From assembly GCA_020636995.1 (NCBI GenBank), contig JACJWU010000002.1:186001-250000 (forward strand): DNA of 64,000 nucleotides, given 5' to 3'. Position 1 is the first letter of the stretch. Each line of letters begins with the position of its first letter. This document shows, piece after piece, positions 1 through 9,249 of this stretch. The notes under the pieces were generated by a model. It did not search any database, was not told the origin of the DNA, and saw nothing but the letters and a program-made list of their open reading frames with translations. This DNA comes from Actinomycetota bacterium. GTDB taxonomy: Bacteria; Actinomycetota; Actinomycetes; S36-B12; UBA10799. A program made the position numbers and the translations under genes.

Positions 1-1
1 C

Positions 2-1060
2 GTGCTCGGGGCCGGCCGCCTGGTGGACAAGGCGCAGTCGCGATTCACCCCAGTGGCCTTCGGATATGCGGTGTTCAAGAAGTACGCCGATGACGAGGGC
101 AGTCGGCTCGCGGCGCTGCTGGCCTACTACTTCTTCCTGAGTATCTTCCCGTTGGCGATCGGGGGTTACGCGGTACTGCGCACGATCGCAGACAACAATC
201 CGGACCTCGTCAACAACCTGGTCAAGGAGGTGGTCCCACCGGAGTATCAGGACCAGATCATCAACTCCTACAGCACCCTCCCCAGCGGTGGTGCCGCCTT
301 CTGGATCGCGCTGGTCGGTCTGCTGCTGGCCGGCACGGGTAGCGCGTTCGCCATCTACGCGATGGTCAACCAGGTCTTCTGTGTGCCCTACCGCTTCCGC
401 TACGGGTTCGGACCGCGGTATCTGCGGGTGCTCCTCACGCTTCTGCTGATCGGCCTCGGGGTGATTGTCATCGCAGGTGCGTCTCTCGTGGCTGCGCAGT
501 ACCTCCCCTCCTCGTGGCAGGGCTTCGCCAGGGGGGTGGTGACCTTCGTTTCTGTGGCGGCCATTCTTTTTGCCTCGCCGAAGATCCTCGCTCGCCGCCC
601 CATCCGGAACCAGGAGGTGGTGGTGGGGGCGGTTGCCGGCGCGCTCGCCTTCACGCTGATTCTTGCGCTCGCCGGGGCGATCACCGCGAGGTTCCTCAAC
701 AACTCGTCGGCTGTGTATGGCGCCATGACCACCGTTGTGGCCTTCATCTCCGTGTTGTTCCTCGCGTCGAACTCGATCGTCTTCGCCTACGAGGCGTCGG
801 TGGTGTGGGCATGGCGTCTATGGCCACGCGGTGTCGACATCAACAACCTGTTTCCGGCGGACGAGCGTGCCTACACGTTGCTGTCGCTGATGGACGAACG
901 GATGCCCTCGCAGCGCAACGGGATCTACTTCGATGCCACCGGCCATGAGGATGAGCGGCGCCCGGACCTCGAGGCGCTGATGCAGCGACCCACCGGCGTG
1001 CCGCGGTCGCCCTACGAAGCGGCCCCACTGGACTCGGAGACCGCCGACCAGGGCGACTAG
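2..1060 (+). CDS. YihY/BrkB-family inner membrane protein
   Basis: This is a polytopic membrane protein of the YihY/UPF0761 (formerly BrkB, 'virulence factor') family; its molecular function is not established. After a short cytoplasmic start comes the family hallmark around residues 35-60 (AALLAYYFFLSIFPLA), followed by further hydrophobic segments near 100-125, 140-165, 175-195, 210-235 and 240-260. The tail of about 80 residues is hydrophilic. The GTG at base 2 sits at the window edge, so the true start may lie upstream. It converges on the short-chain dehydrogenase gene with a 26-bp gap. Confidence 0.85.
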   Translation: MLGAGRLVDKAQSRFTPVAFGYAVFKKYADDEGSRLAALLAYYFFLSIFPLAIGGYAVLRTIADNNPDLVNNLVKEVVPPEYQDQIINSYSTLPSGGAAFWIALVGLLLAGTGSAFAIYAMVNQVFCVPYRFRYGFGPRYLRVLLTLLLIGLGVIVIAGASLVAAQYLPSSWQGFARGVVTFVSVAAILFASPKILARRPIRNQEVVVGAVAGALAFTLILALAGAITARFLNNSSAVYGAMTTVVAFISVLFLASNSIVFAYEASVVWAWRLWPRGVDINNLFPADERAYTLLSLMDERMPSQRNGIYFDATGHEDERRPDLEALMQRPTGVPRSPYEAAPLDSETADQGD

Positions 1061-1086
1061 TCCCTGATCGGGTCAGAAGCCTGAAG

Positions 1087-1953
1087 TCAGCGACTGTCCG
1101 GGTCGGGCAGCCCGAACGCCTTGCGCTTGAGCAGATCCTGCAGCGTCGACGGCAACTTGCCCACCAGCGCGCCCACGTGTGCCTTGGAACCGGTAAGCAC
1201 GTGGTCCTTCGGATGGGAATCGGTGAGCATCGCGAGGATCACCTGGGCGACCCCCTCGGGAGTGCTGCCGGACGTCTGTGTCGCGTATCCGCGTTGGGTC
1301 ATCTCGCGGAAACTGTCGCCGTAGAGAGCAGCCTGGTCGTCCGGCAGGTCTGCCAACAACCGGTCGATGCGGGCTTTGGTGGCCTCATCGGCACCGGTGG
1401 AGATGAAGCCGGGCTCCACCAGGCCGACGTGCATACCCCACGGCGCCAACTCCTGCCGCCAGGTGTCGGCCAGGGCTGCGACAGCCGACTTCGAGGTCGC
1501 CAGCGCCCCCATGAACGGGATACTCAGGCGGTCGATGAGCGATCCGATGAACACGATGCGGCCTTTGGCCGGCCGGAGCAGCGGCAGCATCGCCTGCGTC
1601 ACGGCGACCTGGCCGAAGAAGTCGACGTCGAAGGACTGGCGCAGTTGCTCCAACGGCATGATCTCCAGGGGCCCGGGTATGCCGATGCCGGCGATGTTCG
1701 CCAGCCCGTGCAGACCGGCGTCACCCACGTGGCTGCGGACCGCGTCGACGGCGCTGTTGATGTCGGCTGCGACGGTGACGTCGAGGTGAATCGGCGTGAT
1801 CAGACCCGCTCCTGACTCGCGGGTGGGTCGATCGGTATCGACGCGGTCGCCGGCGAACACGTGCCAGCCGGCCTCGGCCGCGGCCCGCATGGTTGCCTGG
1901 CCGATGCCCGACGAGGTGCCTGTGACCACTACGTGCGGATGCTCACAACCCAT
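1087..1953 (-). CDS. SDR-family protein lacking the catalytic Tyr
   Basis: This is a short-chain dehydrogenase/reductase fold, 288 aa. The Rossmann motif TGTSSGIG lies at residues 11-18, an NIAG variant of NNAG at 86-89, and the active-site Ser at 138 (IGS). The expected YxxxK reads L151-A-T-S-K155: the Lys is present but the proton-donating Tyr is replaced by Leu (codon CTG). The PG motif after the active site (VEPGFIST) is intact. It could be a catalytically altered SDR or a binding-only paralogue; the substrate is unknown. It lies 15 bp downstream of the DUF4239 gene on the same strand, so the two may be co-transcribed. Confidence 0.85.
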   Translation of the reverse strand: MGCEHPHVVVTGTSSGIGQATMRAAAEAGWHVFAGDRVDTDRPTRESGAGLITPIHLDVTVAADINSAVDAVRSHVGDAGLHGLANIAGIGIPGPLEIMPLEQLRQSFDVDFFGQVAVTQAMLPLLRPAKGRIVFIGSLIDRLSIPFMGALATSKSAVAALADTWRQELAPWGMHVGLVEPGFISTGADEATKARIDRLLADLPDDQAALYGDSFREMTQRGYATQTSGSTPEGVAQVILAMLTDSHPKDHVLTGSKAHVGALVGKLPSTLQDLLKRKAFGLPDPDSR

Positions 1954-1968
1954 GGGTCCTCCCGTTGC

Positions 1969-2817
1969 TCAGCCGAATTCGGAGACCGCGAGTCGCTCAC
2001 AGGGGGACCAGTCCGTGGTCGGGTAGATGTCCTCGAGGCGCAGCAGCGCACCTTCGATGTCGTCCGGCTGCACCGAGACCCCGATCTTGGTGAACGGGGT
2101 GGCGAACATGCTCAGGGCACCGACGACACCCATCGTGAAGACCAAGCATGCTCCGATCAACACGAACGCCGTGCGGGGCCGGTTGGGAAGGCTGATCATC
2201 ATCAGTGCCGCGAACACGAACACCCCGAGGTCGATGACGATCCAGACGATCAGCGGCAAGCTGAATGCCGAGGACAGGATGCGCTTCTGGCGGGCGTTCT
2301 GGGCGTCCTGGAACGCCGTCATCATCTGCGCCTGGGCTTCCTGCTGCGTGGCCGTTCGCGTCGGCAGGTCCGCGATGCTGGATCGCACCTGCGCAGCACA
2401 GGCGGCAGTGTTCTCGTCGCCGGTCAGGTCAGCTTGAGCGGCCGACGTCCAGGAGTCCGTGGCCACCGATCGCATGAGGCAGATCGTGTCCCGTCGCACA
2501 GCCTCGGCGGGCGATGCCCGGAAGAAGTCCGCGCTTTCGAAGACATCGGCGAGGGCGACCGCTTCCTCGCGGGCGCTCTGGCGCACTTCCTCGTAAACCT
2601 GCACCGAGAAGAACAGCATCAGGCCGAGCATGATCCCGAGGACGCCGCTGACGTAGGCGATGGCGTCGGTGAACATGCCTGAGGCCGACTCCTCACCGCC
2701 GGTTGCCGGCTCGCGCCGTTGCAGGTGGCGGCGCACCAGGATCCCCACGCTGATGCCCAAGCCGGTGCTGAACAGCAGCCCCAGCCAGTTGAGCACCACG
2801 AGTCTCACGCGGGACAT
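1969..2817 (-). CDS. DUF4239/bestrophin-like membrane protein
   Basis: Membrane protein of about 282 aa. I start it at the ATG at 2817 (MSRVRLVVLNW), because the upstream in-frame extension is Arg/Pro-rich and unlike protein. It has a hydrophobic segment at the N-terminus and a second at about 45-70 (the stretch AIAYVSGVLGIMLGLMLFF). A soluble domain with conserved-looking YEEVRQSAREEA follows, then two closing hydrophobic segments near 190-240. This two-plus-two layout is typical of DUF4239 (bestrophin-like) proteins; transport activity is unproven. It is divergent from the small membrane protein at 2853 and followed closely by the SDR gene. Confidence 0.65.
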   Translation of the reverse strand: MSRVRLVVLNWLGLLFSTGLGISVGILVRRHLQRREPATGGEESASGMFTDAIAYVSGVLGIMLGLMLFFSVQVYEEVRQSAREEAVALADVFESADFFRASPAEAVRRDTICLMRSVATDSWTSAAQADLTGDENTAACAAQVRSSIADLPTRTATQQEAQAQMMTAFQDAQNARQKRILSSAFSLPLIVWIVIDLGVFVFAALMMISLPNRPRTAFVLIGACLVFTMGVVGALSMFATPFTKIGVSVQPDDIEGALLRLEDIYPTTDWSPCERLAVSEFG

Positions 2818-2852
2818 CGTGGCAGAAGACAGTCGTTGAGGCAGGAACTTGG

Positions 2853-3230
2853 GTGTCCCGGCATACCGTGAACCCTGTGAGCAGGTCGGCTGTCTTCGGG
2901 ATCGCCGTGTTCGTTGGTCTGATGGTTCTGGGGCTGGCAGCCGCTGACAAGCCGCCTCCGCCGGGCTTCCTGCTCGTGGTCGCAATGGCCGCTGCCGTTG
3001 GTCTTGGGGTATGGTGGCGGGCCCCGCGATGGCAGCAGCGCATCATGCCGGGGGTGCGAGACGGCGCACTGACCGGCCTGGTCAGTGCTGTGGTGTTGCT
3101 GTTCTCCGGCGGCGAATTGGCCCCCTGGTGGGCGCCTGTCGTGTTCGTCGGTTCGCTCGTGGCGATAGGCGCTTTGGGAGGCGCGCTGGTCGCGCTTGCG
3201 TTCCGGACCAAGCCTGTGGGCCGAACATGA
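2853..3230 (+). CDS. Small hydrophobic membrane protein
   Basis: Predicted protein of 125 aa with a GTG start and about four hydrophobic stretches (residues 12-30, 38-55, 70-85, 92-115) separated by short loops rich in Pro, Trp and Arg. I recognise no family. The start is uncertain because in-frame GTG codons also occur a few residues downstream. The 35-bp region separating it from the divergent DUF4239 gene must hold both promoters. Codon use (strong third-position G/C) fits a real gene. Confidence 0.5.
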   Translation: MSRHTVNPVSRSAVFGIAVFVGLMVLGLAAADKPPPPGFLLVVAMAAAVGLGVWWRAPRWQQRIMPGVRDGALTGLVSAVVLLFSGGELAPWWAPVVFVGSLVAIGALGGALVALAFRTKPVGRT

Positions 3231-3405
3231 ATGGCCACGACGCGGGGGCCGCAGGAGACAAGCCCGCGACACCGACCGCCCGATGTGGTGGATCCGGCGC
3301 TCTTGGCCGGCCTGACGACTCATCTTGTGGGCGTAGTCTGGTGGTGGTGCCGGCCGGGGGTCGCGCGGGACCCGCCGGGGTCGGTTCCGTGCGAGGGGGC
3401 GCATC

Positions 3406-5832
3406 ATGTTCGACATCAGGCACATCTCACGGGTTGCGGGCGCGGCGGCTGTCGGTGTGCTGGCACTGGGGTTGCTGACCGCGCAGGGTGCGGCTGGTCC
3501 AGTGACCTTTGCCGATGACGCCGTGCACCCTGGGCAGGTGTCGAGCGCGAAGAGGACCACGGGGTGGCTGAAGGTGGTGCTTGACCGTTCGCGTACCTAC
3601 ACCGTGGTCGGCGACGGCTTCGAGCAGAGCGCCAGCGCGACGACGAGGTTCACAGTGCCGGCAGGCTGGTACACCGTCACAGCTCCCGGTGGCACGGTGA
3701 CACCGGGCAAGGTGCGGGTGTGGGCCGGGACCCAGTCGGAGGTGGCCGTGACCTTCCACGGGACCCCGATCACCGGCACCGCGGTCGCCGTAGGTGACGG
3801 GTTCGCATGTGCTTTGGCCGCAGGCGGGACCATCCTGTGCTGGGGATCCAACGAGTCCGGGCAGTTGGGGCGGCCAGACTACTCGGACTATGGCCTGGTA
3901 GATGCGGTTGCAGGTATAGGTACGGCCACGGCGCTCACCGCAGGGGCGGAACATGCGTGCGCGCTACTGTCCGATGCAACGATCAGGTGCTGGGGCGCCG
4001 TGACACCGTACTCCTGGCTACCGACTCCCGAGCCCGTGACCGGGATCACCACCGCGACGGCGATCAGCGGAATTTGTGCACTGCTGTCCGACGGCACGGT
4101 CACGTGCTGGGGTGACGTAGCAGTGAACTCCAAGGGTCTCCTTCCTGTCCCGGTGACCGGCATCAGCACCGCGACCGCGATCAGTGTCGGACACAACGAC
4201 GCCTGTGCGCTGTTGTCCGACGGCACGGTGACGTGCTGGAACCCCTGGAACCATTCCGCCCCGGTGGCGGTGACGGGTCTCAGTACCGTCACCGCGATTG
4301 GCGTTGGTGGCAACCATGCTTGTGCGCTGCTGGCCGATGGGACGGTCAAATGCTGGGGAGACAACGGCGAGGGACAGTTGGGTGACGGCACCCATCACAA
4401 GACTTCCGAGCCGGTGCCGGTCAGGGACCTGCGCCACGTCACGGCCATCAGTGCAGGGGGCAACTCCACGTGTGCGGCGCTGTCCGACGGGACAGCCAGG
4501 TGCTGGGGCTCCAACGACTCCGGGCAGTTGGGTGACGACACCAATCGCAGTGCCTCCACGCCGGTATCGGTGCTCGGCGTCAGCACTGCGACAGCGATCA
4601 GCGTCGGCGACGACGACGCCTGTGCCCTGCATACAGGAGGGTTGATCACGTGCTGGGGATCGCACCACTCCGGGGTCGTTGCCGGCACCTACGCGTCCTC
4701 ACCTTCGCCGTTACTGGTCCGGGGAGTCCGCGGGGCGACGGCGATCGACGCCGGCGACGCCGGTGGCATTGAAGACAGCCACACATGCGCGGTGCTACGG
4801 AACGGGGCTGTGCGGTGCTGGGGTGCGAACGACTCCGGGCAGTTGGGCAACGGAACCCGCCGGGACTCTTCGCGACCGGTGCGGGTCAAGGGACTGCGCA
4901 CAGCGATCGCTGTCAGCCTCGGCGTCGGCCCCATTGAGGCCTACACATGCTCAGTACTGTCCGGCGGGGCCGTGTGGTGCTGGGGTGCGAACGACTCCGG
5001 GCAGTTGGGCAACGGTAGCCATCGCAGGTCATCCACCCCGAGGCGCGTCAAAGGGATCAGCACGGCCATCGCGGTCTCTGCTGCGCGTGGCCACACGTGT
5101 GCGGTCCTGGCGGGCGGCGCCGTCAAGTGCTGGGGGGTGAACGACCTTGGGGAGTTGGGCGACGGATCCCGCCGGGACTCTTCCAAACCGGTGCGGGTCA
5201 AGAGCATCCGCACAGCCACTGCGATCAGTGCCGGCGGTGGTCATACATGCGCGCTACTGTCCGACGGCGCCGTCAAGTGCTGGGGGGAGAACGACTACGG
5301 GGAGCTGGGCAACGGCACCCACCGCCGATCCGCCAATCCTGTGCGGGTCAAGGGGATTCGCGCCGCGACCGCGGTGACCGCCAGCTACGGCTACTCGTGT
5401 GCGCTGCTGTCCGGCGGGACGGTCAAGTGCTGGGGGGAGAACGACAACGGCCAGTTGGGCGACGGTACTCGTCGTCACAGCCTCAAGGCGGTGCGGGTGA
5501 AGGGCGTGCGCGGTGTGACCGCGATCAGTGCAGCCGGAGGTCATACGTGCGCGGTTCTGTCAGACAAGACGGCCAAGTGCTGGGGGTACAACATGTACGG
5601 TCAGTTGGGCAACGGCACCAGCGCGGCGTACGACGACGACATTCAGATGGTGGGGCGGCCGGTCCCGGTGAAGACCATCCACGCCGCCACGTCGATCAGC
5701 GCCGGCGGCCCACACACCTGCGCGCTGGTATCCCGGGGAAAGGTCGTGTGCTGGGGCGGCAACGCTTTCGGCCAGTTGGGTCAGACTCCTCTGCGCTGGT
5801 CCGGTATGCCGGTGGTCATCGAAGGCCCGTGA
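3406..5832 (+). CDS. Secreted RCC1-repeat beta-propeller protein
   Basis: This 808-aa protein has an N-terminal signal peptide (residues 1-29, hydrophobic core AAAVGVLALGLLTAQGAAG). A short beta-rich domain follows to about residue 125, and then roughly 14 RCC1-like repeats run to the C-terminus. Each repeat carries a G-x-x-x-C-A-L-x-x-x-G-x-x-x-CWG core, often followed by NDSGQLGNGT, so almost every repeat has two Cys. RCC1 repeats fold as seven-bladed propellers, so 14 repeats suggest two. Bacterial members of this type are usually exported and are presumed to bind partners or surfaces; no enzyme motif is visible. Repeats 8-13 are nearly identical in DNA, suggesting recent duplication. It stands alone, with a long intergenic region behind it. 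Confidence 0.85.
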   Translation: MFDIRHISRVAGAAAVGVLALGLLTAQGAAGPVTFADDAVHPGQVSSAKRTTGWLKVVLDRSRTYTVVGDGFEQSASATTRFTVPAGWYTVTAPGGTVTPGKVRVWAGTQSEVAVTFHGTPITGTAVAVGDGFACALAAGGTILCWGSNESGQLGRPDYSDYGLVDAVAGIGTATALTAGAEHACALLSDATIRCWGAVTPYSWLPTPEPVTGITTATAISGICALLSDGTVTCWGDVAVNSKGLLPVPVTGISTATAISVGHNDACALLSDGTVTCWNPWNHSAPVAVTGLSTVTAIGVGGNHACALLADGTVKCWGDNGEGQLGDGTHHKTSEPVPVRDLRHVTAISAGGNSTCAALSDGTARCWGSNDSGQLGDDTNRSASTPVSVLGVSTATAISVGDDDACALHTGGLITCWGSHHSGVVAGTYASSPSPLLVRGVRGATAIDAGDAGGIEDSHTCAVLRNGAVRCWGANDSGQLGNGTRRDSSRPVRVKGLRTAIAVSLGVGPIEAYTCSVLSGGAVWCWGANDSGQLGNGSHRRSSTPRRVKGISTAIAVSAARGHTCAVLAGGAVKCWGVNDLGELGDGSRRDSSKPVRVKSIRTATAISAGGGHTCALLSDGAVKCWGENDYGELGNGTHRRSANPVRVKGIRAATAVTASYGYSCALLSGGTVKCWGENDNGQLGDGTRRHSLKAVRVKGVRGVTAISAAGGHTCAVLSDKTAKCWGYNMYGQLGNGTSAAYDDDIQMVGRPVPVKTIHAATSISAGGPHTCALVSRGKVVCWGGNAFGQLGQTPLRWSGMPVVIEGP

Positions 5833-6194
5833 GAACAGGTCGAGACGTGGCGCTTTGAGCCACCAGTCGCCAGAATGGGCGAACCTCGGAAGGGGGACGT
5901 GTGGGCTGCGATCGCTGTACGGTGGCGCAGTGCGTGCCGGTCGTGCGGCCGCAGTTCGATCAGTCGCGAAACCGTGGCACATCCGGGCATCGATCTCACG
6001 TTTACAACCGACTACTGGAACTGGGCTGGCATGGCGCCTGCCTTTGGCGAGCAACTTGTTGGCCCGCTGGACGTCCTCGGCGCGGTCGGCACGGACTCCC
6101 GGGGGTTTGAAGGTCCACCGTCGGCCGAGTCGGGCAGGCTCGGAAGGAGTAGTCTTGACGTGTAAGCAGCGCCGATTGGGGAGGCGGGGTTGCC
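5833..6194. other. Intergenic region, no gene recognised
   Basis: These 362 bases separate the RCC1 and FG-GAP genes. Short open frames exist on both strands, but none has a recognisable domain or a convincing start. A 5-bp hairpin (GTGGC at 5847-5851, GCCAC at 5859-5863) lies just after the RCC1 stop but has no T-run. The sequence GGGGAGG about 8 bases before 6195 is a plausible ribosome site for the next gene. Confidence 0.5.
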
Positions 6195-8897
6195 ATGTCG
6201 AACCGGCGACGTCCACGCGTGGGGCTCCTGGCCCCCAGCATCGTGCTAGGTCTGGCCGCCGGGCTCGTCTCCTCACCACCTGCTCTCGCGGGCCTCATCG
6301 GAGTCGATCTCGCGGAAGGTGCTGATGTTCGTATCGACGCTGGACCAGCTGAGTCGTTGGCGGGGGTGGGGGACACCAACGGCGACGGATTCGACGACGT
6401 CCTCGTCGGGTTCAACCAGTCGACGTACCTGGTGTTCGGTGGGCGCACGGGGCAGGTCGATCTGGCGAATCTGGGTGGTCGGGGGTTCAAGGTCACCGGA
6501 CACTGGGACACCATGTCAGTGGCTGCCGCCGGGGATGTCAACGGTGACGGGCTCGACGACCTCCTGATCGCCGATGTCCACGAACCTGAGCGCTCGAGCT
6601 TGCCGGGTGAGGCCTATGTGATCTTCGGCGGGGCTGCGGAGGACGTCGACCTCGCTGATCTCGGAGACCGCGGTTTCCGCATCCGCGGAGCCGCCCCTTA
6701 CGACATCAAGGCCGGTGGCATCGCCGGGGCTGGGGATGTCAACGGTGATGGCTACGACGACGTGCTGGTGGGCAGTTTCGGGTCGTCGTACGTCGTGCTC
6801 GGGAGGTCGACCGCGACTGCGGACGTGGAACTGGCCGCAATCGGTGACCGTGGGTTCCGCATCGACCACGCCGGGGACTGGAGCGAAAGGGTTGCCGGGG
6901 CCGGGGATGTCAACGGTGACGGCTACGACGACGTGCTGGTGGAGCCGCGGGCGGGAAACAACGCGCGGGAGGGCTCGTCGTATGTGGTGTTCGGGGGGTC
7001 GACTGCGAATGTGGATCTGGCTGCCCTAGGTGAGCGTGGTTTCCGCATCGACCACACTTCTGACACGGGCTGGAGCGCCGCCGGGGCCGGGGATGTGAAC
7101 GGTGATGGCTACGACGACGTGCTGGTGGGCGCGCTGTATGCGGACGGCAATGCGCGCAGGAGTGCCGGGTCGTCGTTTGTGGTCTTCGGGGGGTCGAGCG
7201 CGGATGTGGATCTGGCTGCCCTTGGTGCGCGTGGTTTCCGCGTTGATGGTGCCGAGGACTTCGACAACAGTGGGGCGTCCGTGGCCGGGGCCGGGGATGT
7301 CAACGGTGACGGGCTCGATGACGTGCTGATCGGTGCGCCCGGCGCCGAAGCCTGCGACCGGAAGGATTCCGGGGTCTCCTATGTGGTCCTGGGCGGGAGT
7401 ACGACCGACGTCGACCTCGCGGACCTGGGGGACCGGGGCTTCGGCATCGACGGGTCGCCGCGCGAGCGACTCGGGGACCTCGTTGCGGGGGCGGGGGATG
7501 TCAATGGCGATGGATTCGCGGATGTGCTGGTGGCTGGCATGGATGGGGGGCGCGAGGTCCACATCGTGTTCGGCTCCCCGGATGCTGCGCTGACGGTGAA
7601 GGCCCGCATGAGGACGAAGAAGGTCCGCCGCACGGGCAGGACGGAACTGGTGCGTTCGATCCGGGTCGGCACGGGGCAGAAGGCCCGGGTGACTGTGAAG
7701 GTGTTGCCGAAGTCGGCCCGCAAGACGGTCACGGTGAAGAAGACCCATAAGCGGGTGGTGGTGCGCACCAAGAAGACACCGAAGAAGGTCCGGATCCGGG
7801 TGCGGATCGCCTCGCGCGGCGATGGCTACCGGACGAGGACCTGGACGCGGACCTGGCGGACACTCGGGTCGGCCAGCAGGTCCCCGGGCGCGCAGGCGGA
7901 CCCGCCGGTGCTGCTTGCGCTGGGTGACTCGTGGGCAGGCGGGGTGATGGACCGCGAGTGGTACGGCTACGTGAACCGACTTCAGGACGACCTGCGCCTG
8001 CAGCCGACGTGCCCCGGGTCGGATGGCGCGCCGTGCCGCGACCTTCAGGTGCGCAACATCGCACGGGGCAATGCGACGACAGCCAGTGTGCTCGGCGGGC
8101 AGTTGCAGGCCGCCGTGAGCCTGCTGCGCGATCGCAACGGGGACCGGGATCCGGCCAACGATGTGGTGGTCACCGCGGTGACCGTCGGTGGGCTGGATGT
8201 GTTCCAGCCGGTGTTGACCGACTGTTCGGGGGCTGTGACCGATACATGCAGGTCGACGATCAAGAGGGTGTTCGCCGAGTATGAGGCCAACATGACCCAG
8301 ATCCTGAGCGCACTGCGCTCGGCGGCCGGTGCCGATGCCGAGATAGTGGTCACCGCCTACGACAACCCGATCCCCTACTGCTACCTGAGCGGCTTGGGGG
8401 AGCGCGGGGCCGCGGTCCTGGAGGGTGGCGTGGCACTGGACACCTATGAGGGTCTTAACGACATCACTCGTCGTGTAGCGGCCGACTATCGGGCGAAGGT
8501 GGCGGAGACCTTCGAACGACTCAGCGGCGAGGACTGGGTGGGAGGGACCGATTGCGTGCATCCGGACGCCTCCGGGCATGAGAAGATCGCCAACGCCTTC
8601 GCCAAGGCGTTGGGTGTCCGGGCCACCCGCCCCGGGCATGTGATGCTCCCCAACGGCAAGCAGACCGTGAAGGCGCAGGGGGGCAAGGCCCGGCTGACGT
8701 GGCGCCCTGTCCGACGGGCGAAGCGGGTCGCCGTGCGCTTCAGCAAACCCGGAGGCACCAGTTACGGCAAGTGGCGCACTCAGAAGAAGCGCAAGTACGT
8801 CCGCTCGGTCGTGACCGGCAAGAGGTACCGCGTCCAGATCCGTGGCCTCGGCCCGGGAGGTCGAGGGCCGATCCTGACGGTGACGGTGCGCAGTTGA
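6195..8897 (+). CDS. Secreted FG-GAP repeat protein fused to SGNH hydrolase
   Basis: A 900-aa exported protein with a signal peptide at residues 1-33. Seven FG-GAP/integrin-alpha-like repeats follow to about residue 465, each with a calcium-loop motif of the form GDVNGDGYDDVLVG. Residues about 470-560 are a Lys/Arg/Val-rich linker. From about 568 a GDSL/SGNH esterase-like domain begins with GDSW (block I, nucleophile Ser). It continues through TVGGLD in the block III position and ends with DCVHPDASGH near 786 (block V, catalytic Asp-x-x-His). The last 80 residues look like a basic fibronectin-III-like module. The substrate may be an acyl ester on a polysaccharide or lipid, but the sequence does not say which. 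No neighbours form an operon with it. Confidence 0.8.
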   Translation: MSNRRRPRVGLLAPSIVLGLAAGLVSSPPALAGLIGVDLAEGADVRIDAGPAESLAGVGDTNGDGFDDVLVGFNQSTYLVFGGRTGQVDLANLGGRGFKVTGHWDTMSVAAAGDVNGDGLDDLLIADVHEPERSSLPGEAYVIFGGAAEDVDLADLGDRGFRIRGAAPYDIKAGGIAGAGDVNGDGYDDVLVGSFGSSYVVLGRSTATADVELAAIGDRGFRIDHAGDWSERVAGAGDVNGDGYDDVLVEPRAGNNAREGSSYVVFGGSTANVDLAALGERGFRIDHTSDTGWSAAGAGDVNGDGYDDVLVGALYADGNARRSAGSSFVVFGGSSADVDLAALGARGFRVDGAEDFDNSGASVAGAGDVNGDGLDDVLIGAPGAEACDRKDSGVSYVVLGGSTTDVDLADLGDRGFGIDGSPRERLGDLVAGAGDVNGDGFADVLVAGMDGGREVHIVFGSPDAALTVKARMRTKKVRRTGRTELVRSIRVGTGQKARVTVKVLPKSARKTVTVKKTHKRVVVRTKKTPKKVRIRVRIASRGDGYRTRTWTRTWRTLGSASRSPGAQADPPVLLALGDSWAGGVMDREWYGYVNRLQDDLRLQPTCPGSDGAPCRDLQVRNIARGNATTASVLGGQLQAAVSLLRDRNGDRDPANDVVVTAVTVGGLDVFQPVLTDCSGAVTDTCRSTIKRVFAEYEANMTQILSALRSAAGADAEIVVTAYDNPIPYCYLSGLGERGAAVLEGGVALDTYEGLNDITRRVAADYRAKVAETFERLSGEDWVGGTDCVHPDASGHEKIANAFAKALGVRATRPGHVMLPNGKQTVKAQGGKARLTWRPVRRAKRVAVRFSKPGGTSYGKWRTQKKRKYVRSVVTGKRYRVQIRGLGPGGRGPILTVTVRS

Positions 8898-8957
8898 GGG
8901 TTGTGGCGCGGGCACTCCTCACACGGTGATCGCGCCGCCGCCCGTGGGACGAGTCAG

Positions 8958-9039
8958 TGCGGGTGGGGAGACTTGAACTCCCACGTCCTAGGACACAGGA
9001 ACCTAAATCCTGCGCGTCTGCCAATTCCGCCACACCCGC
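8958..9039 (-). tRNA. tRNA-Leu (UAG anticodon)
   Basis: Read on the minus strand, the acceptor stem GCGGGTG (9039-9033) pairs with CACCCGC (8965-8959), with discriminator A at 8958. The anticodon arm is CAGGA, loop TTTAGGT, TCCTG, giving anticodon TAG. A long variable arm (class II) and a GTTCAAG-type T-loop are present. CCA is not encoded. This is the CUA-decoding leucine tRNA. Confidence 0.95.
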
Positions 9040-9249
9040 GGCGGATACCAGCCTAGGTGGACCTGTGCAGCGCCGGCGCCACCGCCCCGACTGGCCGCTG
9101 ATCATGAACGTGGGGCGGATCACTCCTGTCGCAGACTCAGGGGGGAAACCCTGCGCGAGCAACCCCGGCACGTCGACGTTCATCGGGGGCAGATGCCAGG
9201 ACGCTCCGTGTCGCACGCCTCTGCTCTGATCGGATCTAGCGCCCCGGGT

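Noticed and set aside
1861..2682. 273-codon plus-strand frame opposite the SDR and DUF4239 genes
   Set aside because: The composition (Asp/His/Arg-rich, no hydrophobic core) is a strand shadow, and both minus-strand genes have recognisable motifs.
5847..5863. Hairpin after the RCC1 gene as a terminator
   Set aside because: The stem is only 5 bp and no T-run follows.
7026..8915. 629-codon open frame on the minus strand inside the FG-GAP/SGNH gene
   Set aside because: It mirrors a high-GC gene with strong third-position bias. The product is His/Arg/Pro-rich with no domain, while the plus strand has clear motifs.
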